Positions 33,531 through 42,050 of a DNA stretch of 64,000 nucleotides are shown piece after piece. Positions within the stretch are counted from its first letter, which is position 1, and each line of letters opens with the position of its first letter. The notes beneath the pieces were generated by a model. That model was not told where the DNA came from. It worked only from the letters and a program-made list of their open reading frames with translations, and ran no database searches. The stretch spans positions 62,001-126,000 of the forward strand of contig JAIOPG010000004.1 of the NCBI GenBank assembly GCA_021414025.1, read 5' to 3'. Source of the DNA: Planctomycetota bacterium (lineage in GTDB: Bacteria; Planctomycetota; Phycisphaerae; Phycisphaerales; SM1A02). The translations under genes were made by a program, and so were the position numbers.

Positions 33531-36257
33531 ATGCAAAGCACATCCAGTCACCTCGGCATGTCGCTGCTTTCAACCGCAGCGGCAATGCTTATCGCACTGT
33601 CCGCGCCAGCCCAGACGGTCAACGGCACGCCCGGTTCGCCCACCGCCACCGAAACGCTCGGCGGAAAGCAACTCCCGCCACCCGATCCAAAGTTTGGCGG
33701 CGTCATCAAGGAAAGGGCTTCGGAGTCGACACCCTGGTGGGCGCCGCGCATCGTTCCACCCAAAGGCGCGCCCAATGTGCTGCTCATCATGACCGACGAC
33801 TGCGGCTTCGGCGCCCCCAGCACCTTCGGCGGTGTGGTTCCGACACCGGCACTGGACCGCATCTCAAAGAACGGACTGCGCTACACAAACTTCCATTCCA
33901 CCTCGCTCTGCTCACCGACACGCGCGGCCTTGATCACGGGCCGTAACCACCATGTGAACGGCTTCGGAGTCGTAGGGGAAATTGCCACGGGGTATCCCGG
34001 CTACGACTCGGTCATCTTGGGAGCCAACGGCACCATCGGCACGATCCTGAAGGAGAACGGATACGCAACCTCGTGGTTCGGCAAGGACCACAACACGCCC
34101 TTCTACCAGGCGACCCAGGCCGGGCCCTTCAACCAGTGGCCGGTTGGCATGGGCTTCGAGTATTTCTACGGATTCATCGGCGGCGATGCCAGCCAGTGGC
34201 AGCCGAATCTCTTCCGCAACACGACGGCCATCTATCCCTTCCAAGGCAAGCCGTCGGGAACATGGAACCTGACCACGGCCATGTCCGACGAGGCGATCCA
34301 ATACATGAAGCAGCTCAAGGAGATTGCCCCGGGCAAACCCTGGCTCGTCTATTTCGTCCCGGGCGGCACGCATGCGCCGCATCATCCGACCGAAGAGTGG
34401 ATCAAGAAGATCAGCGACATGCATCTCTTCGACGGCGGCTGGAACAAGCTGCGAGAAACCACCTTCGCCAACCAGAAGCGCCTGGGCATCATGCCCGCGA
34501 ACGCGCAGCTCACTCCCTGGCCGGATGGGCAGGCCGAGTACGGCGGCGCCAAGCTGCCGCAGTGGGACTCGCTCGACTGGGAGGCAAAGAAGCTCTTCAT
34601 CCGGCAGATGGACGTGTACGCCGCTTATCTCGCCTACACCGACCACGAGGTCGGCCGCGTCATCCAGGCGGTCGAGGATCTCGGCGAGCTGGACAACACG
34701 CTGATCATCTACATCAGCGGCGACAACGGCGCCAGCGCCGAAGGCATGGTCAACGGCACTCCGAACGAGTTCACCACCTTCAATGGCGTTTCCGTGCCGA
34801 TCAAGGCCCAGTTCCTCTGGTATCCCTTCTGGGGATCGGACAAGACTTTCCCGCACTATTCCGCCGGGTGGGCTTGGGCCCTGGGAGCTCCCTTCAAATG
34901 GATGAAGCAGGTGGCCTCCCATTACGGCGGGACGGCGCAGGGCATGGCCATCTCGTGGCCCGGGCACATCAACGATGTGGGCGGCATCCGCAACCAGTTC
35001 CATCATGTCATCGACATCGCCCCGACCATTCTTGAGGCGGCCGGCATTCCGTTGCCGGGCACGATCAACGGCATTCCGCAGCGGCCCATGGATGGCGTGA
35101 GCATGAGTTACACATGGGAGAAGGCGAACGCCGACGCCCCCTCCCGGCGCACCACGCAATACTTCGAGATGCTCGGCAACCGCGCCATCTATCACGAAGG
35201 ATGGATGGCCTGCACGACCCCGGCGACGCGACCGTGGGAACTCAGCAGCGAGACGCCGCCCGATGTGATCACCGGCTACAAGTGGGAGCTCTACAACGTC
35301 GCCCAGGATCCCACCGAATCCAACGATCTGGCGGCCACAATGCCGGACAAGCTCAAGCAGATGCAGAACTTGTTCTATGCCGAGGCCGCAAAGCACAACG
35401 TGCTTCCGCTGGACAACACGACGCTGGCGCGATGGAACACGCCGAGGCCGAACCTCACGGGCGGTCGGACGGAATTCACCTACTCGGGCGAACTGACCGG
35501 CGTGCCCAACAGCGGCGCTCCGAACATCATGAACAAGTCCTACACCATCACCGCCGAGGTCACGATCCCGGAAGGAGGCGCGGAAGGCATGATCGTCACC
35601 GACGGCGGCCGATTCGGCGGCTACGGCTTGTTCCTGAGCCGCAGCTTCAACTGGTGGTTCATGGCCGACCTCTTCCGAAACGCGGGTCTTGGATGCCTGG
35701 CCTTCGGTCTCTTGCTGACCTGGCGCGGACGAACCAAAAAATGGTCGCGCCTGAAAATGGGAGTGAGCCACATCATCGTGTGGTCCGCCGCGCTACTGGT
35801 GGTCGCGGTGTTCGCCACCCGCGTGTTGGACTTCGACCGGGGCAGGCCGGTGTTCCTCTACAACCTGCTCAACCTCAAGCGCACGGTGTGGGCCGGGCCC
35901 GCGCTGGGTGCCGGCAAGCACACCATTGTCTTCGACTACAAGGTCGACGAACCTGGCCTGGGCAAGAGCGGAAAGGGCGTGCTCATGGTGGACGGCAAGG
36001 AAGTGGCCCGAAATTCCATGGAGCATGGCACCCCGATCACATTCCCCGAGGATGAAACCTTCGATGTCGGCAGCGACACACGCACCGGTGTGGCGATGCT
36101 GCAGTATCGTTACGAAGTTCCATTCAAATTCACGGGCACGATCGACAAGCTGACCTTCAAACTCCAGCCGGATCCCCAGGCTGCGCCCGAGTCCAAGGCC
36201 GAACTGGGGCCTACGGCTGCACCGGAACCGGATCCGATCGACGAATCGAAGACTTAG
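33531..36257 (+). CDS. Arylsulfatase with an inserted transmembrane hairpin
   Basis: A 908-residue sulfatase exported by an N-terminal signal peptide (1-28). LLIMTDDCGFG (about 84; metal-binding Asp pair) and CSPTRAALITGR (127-138) are the active-site signature; C127 would be converted to formylglycine. The catalytic domain runs to about 590. In the C-terminal domain, between the conserved GGRFGGYGLFL and GRPVFLYNLLNLKR, about 55 residues with two membrane-spanning helices (near 712-728 and 747-766) are inserted. The enzyme may thus be tethered to a membrane. A small membrane protein and a beta-barrel protein follow, possibly a substrate-access system for sulfated glycans. Confidence 0.85.
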   Translation: MQSTSSHLGMSLLSTAAAMLIALSAPAQTVNGTPGSPTATETLGGKQLPPPDPKFGGVIKERASESTPWWAPRIVPPKGAPNVLLIMTDDCGFGAPSTFGGVVPTPALDRISKNGLRYTNFHSTSLCSPTRAALITGRNHHVNGFGVVGEIATGYPGYDSVILGANGTIGTILKENGYATSWFGKDHNTPFYQATQAGPFNQWPVGMGFEYFYGFIGGDASQWQPNLFRNTTAIYPFQGKPSGTWNLTTAMSDEAIQYMKQLKEIAPGKPWLVYFVPGGTHAPHHPTEEWIKKISDMHLFDGGWNKLRETTFANQKRLGIMPANAQLTPWPDGQAEYGGAKLPQWDSLDWEAKKLFIRQMDVYAAYLAYTDHEVGRVIQAVEDLGELDNTLIIYISGDNGASAEGMVNGTPNEFTTFNGVSVPIKAQFLWYPFWGSDKTFPHYSAGWAWALGAPFKWMKQVASHYGGTAQGMAISWPGHINDVGGIRNQFHHVIDIAPTILEAAGIPLPGTINGIPQRPMDGVSMSYTWEKANADAPSRRTTQYFEMLGNRAIYHEGWMACTTPATRPWELSSETPPDVITGYKWELYNVAQDPTESNDLAATMPDKLKQMQNLFYAEAAKHNVLPLDNTTLARWNTPRPNLTGGRTEFTYSGELTGVPNSGAPNIMNKSYTITAEVTIPEGGAEGMIVTDGGRFGGYGLFLSRSFNWWFMADLFRNAGLGCLAFGLLLTWRGRTKKWSRLKMGVSHIIVWSAALLVVAVFATRVLDFDRGRPVFLYNLLNLKRTVWAGPALGAGKHTIVFDYKVDEPGLGKSGKGVLMVDGKEVARNSMEHGTPITFPEDETFDVGSDTRTGVAMLQYRYEVPFKFTGTIDKLTFKLQPDPQAAPESKAELGPTAAPEPDPIDESKT

Positions 36258-36300
36258 TGGTGCAGACATCATCGGTAGCCCCAAAGGACAGGAAATTGAC

Positions 36301-36660
36301 ATGATGAAGAAAGTGCCAATCCTTGCGGCCTTGGCTGAAATCGCCACGGGCCTCGCGTTGATGATCGTTCCCGCGCTCGTCGGGAAGTGGTTGTTCGGCG
36401 CGGAACTGACCGGGGTCTCCATTCCGGTGGCGCGAGTGACCGGCATCGCATTGATCGCATTGGGTGTCGGGTGCCTGCCCGGCAGGACGGCGCTCTGCGG
36501 CATGACGACCTACAACGCGCTTGCCACGGTGTACTTTCTGTATCTGGGCATCAGCGGAGAATGGGTCGGACCACTGTTGTGGCCGGTGGCGGCGCTCCAC
36601 GCCGCGCTCGCCGTCGGATGCATCGCCTGCCTGCGGCCAAAATGTAGGATCTCGCCATGA
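36301..36660 (+). CDS. Small four-helix membrane protein
   Basis: A 119-residue hydrophobic protein with four predicted membrane helices (about 6-27, 43-60, 70-86, 90-109). Two Cys pairs flank the ends of helices (C58/C66; C107/C113). It starts 43 bases after the sulfatase and overlaps the next gene by 4 bases, so the three genes probably form an operon. The family is not recognised. Confidence 0.7.
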   Translation: MMKKVPILAALAEIATGLALMIVPALVGKWLFGAELTGVSIPVARVTGIALIALGVGCLPGRTALCGMTTYNALATVYFLYLGISGEWVGPLLWPVAALHAALAVGCIACLRPKCRISP

Positions 36661-37628
36661 TGACCTCCCATCGTCTCGCGCTCGTTGTTGTCCTGATGGT
36701 GGCAGCGGCCGCACAAGCTCAGGATTCCGGTTTGCCTTCGCTCGCCGCCCGGCATGCCGTCGCACCAGCGATCTCCTTGACCCCGGACGGAAGCGGGGGA
36801 ACCGCACCGAACGCGGGAGGAAGCGACGCGCCCGAGCTGCCGCTGAAACTGGTCGATCCGGAGAAGAAGCTGAACATGTCGTTCACACCCTACATGTGGC
36901 TCACCAGCCTCTCCGGCAATATCTCGGTGAAGAACATCAACTTCAACGCCACGGCGAGCTTCGTCGACATTCTGCAGAACACCAACGGCGTCTTCGGACT
37001 CATGGGGGCCATCGACGCGGAGATCGACCGGTTGGTCTTCCAGCTCAACGGGGCCTGGTCCTACATGAAGGTCAACAACACCCGAGGCGTTTTCGCCGCA
37101 GGCTCCCTGGCCTCTGCGATCAAGATCGACTCCTCCTGGACGGAGCTCTTCGGCGGGTACCGGTTCATCGACCAGCCGCTGTACAAGGAAAAGGACCCGG
37201 CGGGGCGCTTCTTCATCGACGGCTTCGTCGGCGGGCGCCTGACGACACTCTATCTCGACTCTACGGTGACGGCCTCCGCGGCGATCGTGCTGCCCGATGG
37301 AACGCCCCTCGCCGCGGGTGCCTCGAGGGAGATCGCGGGGTACCAGGCGTGGGTCGAGCCCTTTGTCGGCGCCCGGATCGGGATGAATCTCTGCGGCAAT
37401 TGGACGATCGGTCTGCGAGGGGATGTCGGAGGCTTCGGAGTCTCAGGAGACACATTGGCGTGGCAGGCGATCGGCATGGTCGGCTACACCTGGCACATGG
37501 ACAGCTGGAACCTATCGCTGCTCGGCGGCGTCCGGGCCCTGAGCCAGGACTACTCCTCGGGCGGATTCCGCTGGAATGAGACGGTCTACGGCCCGGCCCT
37601 AGGCGTTCAGTTTTCCTTCGCCTTTTGA
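36657..37628 (+). CDS. Outer-membrane beta-barrel protein
   Basis: A 323-residue protein with a signal peptide (1-21, ending AQAQ), a Pro/Gly-rich linker and a barrel-like domain from about residue 75. NMSFTPYMWLTSLSGNISVK (about 77-96) and alternating aromatic strands end in a C-terminal Phe (FSFAF), the typical recognition signal for barrel insertion. Similar barrels often sit next to sulfatases in marine and soil bacteria. Substrate or pore function not shown. Confidence 0.75.
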   Translation: MMTSHRLALVVVLMVAAAAQAQDSGLPSLAARHAVAPAISLTPDGSGGTAPNAGGSDAPELPLKLVDPEKKLNMSFTPYMWLTSLSGNISVKNINFNATASFVDILQNTNGVFGLMGAIDAEIDRLVFQLNGAWSYMKVNNTRGVFAAGSLASAIKIDSSWTELFGGYRFIDQPLYKEKDPAGRFFIDGFVGGRLTTLYLDSTVTASAAIVLPDGTPLAAGASREIAGYQAWVEPFVGARIGMNLCGNWTIGLRGDVGGFGVSGDTLAWQAIGMVGYTWHMDSWNLSLLGGVRALSQDYSSGGFRWNETVYGPALGVQFSFAF

Positions 37629-37743
37629 TCTCTCCCCACCTCAATACTTTCCCAATGTCACTAAATTTTGAAAATCGGACGAACCCGGGCCGCTCCTCGG
37701 CTCATACATCGATCCCAATTTTCATCCGGATCATCCGCACCCC

Positions 37744-40023
37744 ATGACATCCACGACCCTCTCCGCCGTCCCATCATCCCGCGCATCCGCTGTTGGCCGC
37801 GACCTCGTCAGCGGTCTCGTCGTCTGCCTGGTCGCTCTTCCGCTGTGCCTGGGGATCGCGCACGCCTCCGGCGCGCCGCTGATCTCGGGGCTGGTCTCGG
37901 GCATCCTCGGCGGCATCGTCGTCGGTCTGCTCAGCGGATCGCACATCAGCGTGTCGGGGCCGGCGGCGGGCCTCGCAGCGATCGTGGTGGCGCAGATCAA
38001 CGGACTGGGCTCGTTCGAGGCATTTCTGCTCGCCGTGCTGATGGCCGGCGCCTTGCAGATTGTGTTGGGCCTGGCCCGCGCCGGGGCGTTGGCGAATTTC
38101 TTCCCCAACACCGTCATCAAGGGCCTGCTGGTCGCGATCGGCGCGTTGCTCATCCTCAAGCAGGTGCCGCATCTGCTGGGGCACGACGTCGATTATGAGG
38201 GCGACTTTTCGTTCCGCCAGGAGGACGGCCGGAACACCATCAGCGAGTTCGGCCAACTGATTGGCGCATTCCTGCCGGGTGCCGCGCTGGTGGGCCTCAG
38301 CTGCGTCGCGGTGCTGGTGGTGTGGGAGCGATCGCGGCTGAAGAAGTCGATGATCCCCGGCGCGCTTGTCGCCGTACTGCTCGGAGTTGCGATGAGCGAA
38401 CTTCTGCGCTGGACGGGTTCATCGTGGGCGATCGCGCAGAACCATCTGGTCTCGGTGCCCGTCGTCGGCACGCAGGGGATGGGGTGGGGTGACCTGCTGC
38501 GTTTCCCAGATTTCAGCCGATGGAGCGATCCCGCCGTGCTGAGCGCGGCGGCGACGCTCGCCATCGTCGCGTCTCTGGAGACGCTCCTCAACCTGGAAGC
38601 CACGGACAAGCTCGACCCGCTGCGCCGCACCTCGCCGCCCAATCGCGAGCTTTTGGCGCAGGGCGCAGGCAACTTGCTGGCGGGGCTGATCGGCGGCCTG
38701 CCCATGACCTCGGTCATCGTGCGCAGCTCGGTGAACGCGCAATCCGGCGGGCGCACGCGGCTGGCGGCGATCGTCCACGGCGTGCTGCTGCTGGGCAGCG
38801 TGCTGCTGCTGCCGACGCTGCTCAACCGCATTCCGCTTGCCGCGCTGGCCGCCATTCTGATCGTCACCGGATTCAAACTGGCCAGCCCGAAGGTCTTCCG
38901 CCAAATGTGGTCCGAAGGCGTCCGACAGTTCCTGCCCTTCCTCATCACCATCCTGTCAATCGTGTTCACGGACCTCCTTCTTGGAGTCATGATCGGCCTG
39001 GGCATCAGCATTGCCTTCATTCTGTGGGGCAACCTTCGTCGCGGATTCCGCGTGATCCGCGAGGAACACACCGGAGGCCTGGTGCACCGAATCGAGCTGG
39101 CCAGTCACGCCAACTTCCTCAACCGCGCCCGTCTGATGACGACGCTGGGCGCCTTCAAGAGCGGCGACCAGGTGGCGATCGACGCTCGGATGACCGATGA
39201 CATGGATCTTGATGTCCTCTCGATGATCCGGGAGTTTGCCGGAGAAACGGCGCCGGCACGCGGCATCAGCGTCAGCCTGTTCGGATTCCGCGACCGCTAC
39301 CCCCTGCGCGACGTGCAGCAATACGTGGATTGGACCACCAAGGAGATCCAGGCGAAGCTGACGCCGTCGCGCGTTCTGCAGCTCCTGAAGGAGGGCAACG
39401 AGCGCTTCGCGAGCGACCGCCGCTTGAATCGCGATCTGGTGCGCCAGGTCGATGCGACCTCCGCGGGCCAGCATCCGATGGCCGTGGTGCTCAGCTGCAT
39501 CGACTCGCGCTCGCCGGCCGAAATCCTTTTCGACCTGGGCCTGGGCGACATCTTCAACGCCCGCTTGGCCGGCAATGTGTCAAGTGCCCAGGTGCTCGGA
39601 AGCGTCGAATACGCCTGCAAGGTGGCGGGCTCCAAATTGATCGTGGTTCTTGGACACACCCGTTGCGGCGCGGTGAAGGCCACGTGCGAACTGGTGTCGC
39701 GGGGCGCGCACGCCGTGGGCGAGCTCACGAACCTGCCGTCGATCACCGACACGATTGCCGAGGCCGTGAGGATGGAGACGCGCACCCTCGATCACCGCGA
39801 CGGGGACAATGAACAGTTCGTGGACCGTGTGGCGGCGCTGAATGTACGCAACACCATGCGTCGGATCGAGGCGGGCAGCCCTGTGCTCCGATCGATGATC
39901 CTCAACGGCGAATTGGCGATCGTTGGTGCGATGTACGATGTGGCGACCGGTCGGGTGGGGTTCCTGGACGGAGCCGGAGCTCTCGTGCCCACTGCCGAGA
40001 AACGCCCCTCCGCCATGGCGTGA
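37744..40023 (+). CDS. SulP transporter fused to a beta-carbonic anhydrase
   Basis: A 759-residue fusion. Residues 15-430 form a SulP (SLC26-like) anion transporter with 10-12 membrane helices (SGPAAGLAAIVVAQI near 72, NREL...GGLPMTSVIVRSS near 298). Residues 440-520 look like a reduced STAS domain. From about 535 comes a complete carbonic anhydrase domain with VLSCIDSRSPAEI (Cys, Asp, Arg) near 580 and VLGHTRCGAVKA (His, Cys) near 635. Coupling a bicarbonate carrier to CO2/bicarbonate conversion is the likely purpose. Fusions of this kind are known. The 115-base gap upstream holds no clear ribosome site. Confidence 0.9.
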   Translation: MTSTTLSAVPSSRASAVGRDLVSGLVVCLVALPLCLGIAHASGAPLISGLVSGILGGIVVGLLSGSHISVSGPAAGLAAIVVAQINGLGSFEAFLLAVLMAGALQIVLGLARAGALANFFPNTVIKGLLVAIGALLILKQVPHLLGHDVDYEGDFSFRQEDGRNTISEFGQLIGAFLPGAALVGLSCVAVLVVWERSRLKKSMIPGALVAVLLGVAMSELLRWTGSSWAIAQNHLVSVPVVGTQGMGWGDLLRFPDFSRWSDPAVLSAAATLAIVASLETLLNLEATDKLDPLRRTSPPNRELLAQGAGNLLAGLIGGLPMTSVIVRSSVNAQSGGRTRLAAIVHGVLLLGSVLLLPTLLNRIPLAALAAILIVTGFKLASPKVFRQMWSEGVRQFLPFLITILSIVFTDLLLGVMIGLGISIAFILWGNLRRGFRVIREEHTGGLVHRIELASHANFLNRARLMTTLGAFKSGDQVAIDARMTDDMDLDVLSMIREFAGETAPARGISVSLFGFRDRYPLRDVQQYVDWTTKEIQAKLTPSRVLQLLKEGNERFASDRRLNRDLVRQVDATSAGQHPMAVVLSCIDSRSPAEILFDLGLGDIFNARLAGNVSSAQVLGSVEYACKVAGSKLIVVLGHTRCGAVKATCELVSRGAHAVGELTNLPSITDTIAEAVRMETRTLDHRDGDNEQFVDRVAALNVRNTMRRIEAGSPVLRSMILNGELAIVGAMYDVATGRVGFLDGAGALVPTAEKRPSAMA

Positions 40024-40050
40024 GGGACAAGCGCGTTCGCCAGCAAACAT

Positions 40051-40079
40051 CACCCCGAAGCCGCCATGCCTTCGGGGTG
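40051..40079 (+). terminator. GC-rich hairpin after the SulP-carbonic anhydrase gene
   Basis: Stem CACCCCGAAG / CTTCGGGGTG with a 9-base loop, 27 bases after the stop. No U-run follows, so it may be a weak or factor-assisted terminator or only protect the 3' end. It lies just before the tRNA on the other strand. Confidence 0.45.
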
Positions 40080-40085
40080 GGAAAG

Positions 40086-40159
40086 TGGGCGGTGGGGGAC
40101 TCGAACCCTCGACCTCACGGGTGTGATCCGTGCGCTCTAGCCAACTGAGCTAATCGCCC
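40086..40159 (-). tRNA. tRNA-Val (anticodon CAC)
   Basis: A 74-base cloverleaf read on the minus strand: acceptor GGGCGAT, D-loop with AGTTGGCTA, anticodon stem CACGG/CCGTG with loop ATCACAC (anticodon CAC, Val codon GUG), T-loop TTCGAGT. CCA is not encoded. Two A-C mismatches are seen: one in the acceptor stem (pair 6-67) and one in the T-stem (pair 50-64). It is transcribed away from the SulP gene and toward nothing else; single tRNA unit. Confidence 0.9.
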
Positions 40160-40205
40160 GTCGAAACAGCAATGGTAACGCCTGCCATGCAACCTTCAAA
40201 TCCTC

Positions 40206-40226
40206 GAAAAAGCCCCTGATCCGGGG
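40206..40226 (-). terminator. Intrinsic terminator of tatA
   Basis: On the minus strand, directly after the stop of the TatA gene: CCCC, six bases, GGGG, then CTTTTTC. Short stem but with a proper U-run. Confidence 0.5.
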
Positions 40227-40227
40227 T

Positions 40228-40545
40228 TCAACTCAGGTGACCGGGTTCCTGGCTGGCTTTCTGACCCTGAGCGGTTCGCTGAGCCCCGACATCACCGGTT
40301 GCCCCACCCGGAAGCTTTGCCGCATCGGTCGGAGCCTGATCCATGGGTTCCTTGTGGATCTCGTTGGTCACGTCGGTCATGCCCTTTTTGAATTCGTTGA
40401 TGCTCTTGCCGAAGGACCGGGCCACCTCGGGCAGGCGGCGGCCGAAGATGAGCAGGGCGACCGCCAGCAGGATCAGCCACTCGAAGCCTTGCGGCAATCC
40501 GAGGGCAAGCAGGTTTGTCGGATGGATGGAAAGGAAGGTTTGCAT
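40228..40545 (-). CDS. tatA: Sec-independent protein translocase TatA
   Basis: A 105-residue TatA/TatB-type protein. One N-terminal membrane helix (about 20-35, FEWLILLAVALLIFG) is followed by the hinge GRRLPEVARSFGKSINEFKKG, the amphipathic helix of TatA, and a polar tail. It forms the pore that moves folded proteins across the inner membrane, for example cofactor-loaded enzymes. tatC is not in the window. The start at 40545 is set by the membrane helix; an extended frame to 40791 lies over mltA. Divergent from mltA with 44 bases between. Confidence 0.85.
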   Translation of the reverse strand: MQTFLSIHPTNLLALGLPQGFEWLILLAVALLIFGRRLPEVARSFGKSINEFKKGMTDVTNEIHKEPMDQAPTDAAKLPGGATGDVGAQRTAQGQKASQEPGHLS

Positions 40546-40589
40546 GGATTTATAGTAGCCGACTTCGCCAAAATCGCTATTTTCTCCAT

Positions 40590-41963
40590 ATGCCCAATTT
40601 CCTCCATCGAAAATTCCCCCTCGTCTTCGCCTGCGGCGCCATCGCGCTGCCCATGCTGTTTCTCGCCGGATGCAAATCCGAGGAGCCGATAGCGGAAGCG
40701 GCCCCCGATTACACGCATCAACTTGGCCCGGGCGAGAGCGGCCTGCGCAAGCTTGGTCCGAACGATCCGCTGCCGGACATCGGCGCCGCATGGCGCGTGC
40801 GCGATCCCTTCCTGAACAAGGCGCTCGCCTCCTCGCTCGGCTGGTTTCAGATGCCCTCGACCAAGAGCAAGTTCCCCTTCATGAACGTCGCGACCTGGGA
40901 CCAGGCGTCGTCGAGCATCGTCGCCTTCCAGCAGATCCTCCAGGACAGTAAGGACGAGGCGTCCTTTGTCGGCGCCATCAAGCAGCAATTTGAAATTTGG
41001 CAGACCGTGGGATGGAACGGCAAGGGCACCGTGCTGTTCACCGGCTACTACAGCCCGGAATTCAACGGCAGCCTGACCCCGACGGACGAGTTCAAGTATC
41101 CGCTCTTCAAGCGTCCCGCCGATCTCGTGACCGATCCCTCCACGGGCGAGCCCAAGGGTCAGCGCGCCGCTGACGGATCCGTGCATCCCTATCCGACGCG
41201 CGCGGAGATCGAGTCCAGCAACATGTTCAAGGGAACCGAGCTGGTCTACCTGCGCTCGCCACTGGACGCGTACATCGTGCAGGTCAACGGCAGCGCCAAG
41301 ATCCTGCTTCCCGACGGCAAGCCGATGTTCGTCGGCTACTCCGGCAAGACGGATCGTCCCTACGTCGGCCTCGGCAAATCCTGCGTCGACGCGGGCTTGA
41401 TTCCCAAGGACAAGCTTTCGCTCAAGGCGATCATGGACGAGTACAAGAAGAACCCGGCGCAGATCACTTCGATGATGGCCAAGAACGAGTCGTATGTTTT
41501 CTTCACCACCTACGACGGCGGCAATTGGCCGGCGGGCTCCCTCGGCTTCAAGGTGACCGAGAAGGAAACCCTGGCCACCGACAAAAAGGTCTATCCGGCG
41601 GGCGGCGTGGTGCTGGTCGACACGCAGGGCATCGATTTCGGCGGCAAAAAGCAGCGATTCTTGAAGTTCATGCTTGACCAGGACACGGGCGGAGCCATCC
41701 AGGCCCCGGGCCGCGCCGACATTTACATGGGCATCGGACCGGCCGCAGAAATTCTCGCGGGAGGCCAGTACGCCGAGGGCACCATGTACTACTTCTTCCT
41801 CAAGCCCGACTGCACCAGCCAGTATCCGCTTCCTGCAGCGGTGAAGTCGTCCACGACGAAGGGCGCGGAGCCCACCGCGAAAATGGGTGGACCCGCTTCG
41901 AAACCTTCCTTGAAATCAACGGCGAAGCCGGCCACGCCGGGTCTGAATCCGACTCCCAAATAA
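40590..41963 (+). CDS. mltA: Membrane-bound lytic murein transglycosylase A
   Basis: A 457-residue lipoprotein (LFLAGC, Cys near residue 28). The MltA domain shows LFTGYYSPEFNGS (about 153), GKTDRPYVGLGKSC (about 255) and, in the 3D part, DQDTGGAIQAPGRADIYMG (about 366) with the catalytic Asp, then AEGTMYYFFLKP. It cleaves peptidoglycan between sugars, making 1,6-anhydromuropeptides, consistent with a Gram-negative-type wall. An AmpG-like transporter for such products is at 53.8 kb. The C-terminal 40 residues are a Lys/Pro/Thr-rich tail. Confidence 0.85.
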   Translation: MPNFLHRKFPLVFACGAIALPMLFLAGCKSEEPIAEAAPDYTHQLGPGESGLRKLGPNDPLPDIGAAWRVRDPFLNKALASSLGWFQMPSTKSKFPFMNVATWDQASSSIVAFQQILQDSKDEASFVGAIKQQFEIWQTVGWNGKGTVLFTGYYSPEFNGSLTPTDEFKYPLFKRPADLVTDPSTGEPKGQRAADGSVHPYPTRAEIESSNMFKGTELVYLRSPLDAYIVQVNGSAKILLPDGKPMFVGYSGKTDRPYVGLGKSCVDAGLIPKDKLSLKAIMDEYKKNPAQITSMMAKNESYVFFTTYDGGNWPAGSLGFKVTEKETLATDKKVYPAGGVVLVDTQGIDFGGKKQRFLKFMLDQDTGGAIQAPGRADIYMGIGPAAEILAGGQYAEGTMYYFFLKPDCTSQYPLPAAVKSSTTKGAEPTAKMGGPASKPSLKSTAKPATPGLNPTPK

Positions 41964-42004
41964 GTTCGACGGGTTCAAGGCCACGGCCCTTGCATTGAAA
42001 AGCG

Positions 42005-42036
42005 ACGTGCGTGCGAATCATCGCACGCACGTTTTC
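42005..42036 (+). terminator. Terminator between convergent mltA and purH
   Basis: Stem ACGTGCGTGCGA / TCGCACGCACGT (12 bp) around ATCA, followed by TTTTC on the plus strand. It lies 41 bases after mltA; on the other strand the flank is less U-rich, so it mainly serves mltA. Confidence 0.7.
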
Positions 42037-42050
42037 ATTTGCGATTCGGA

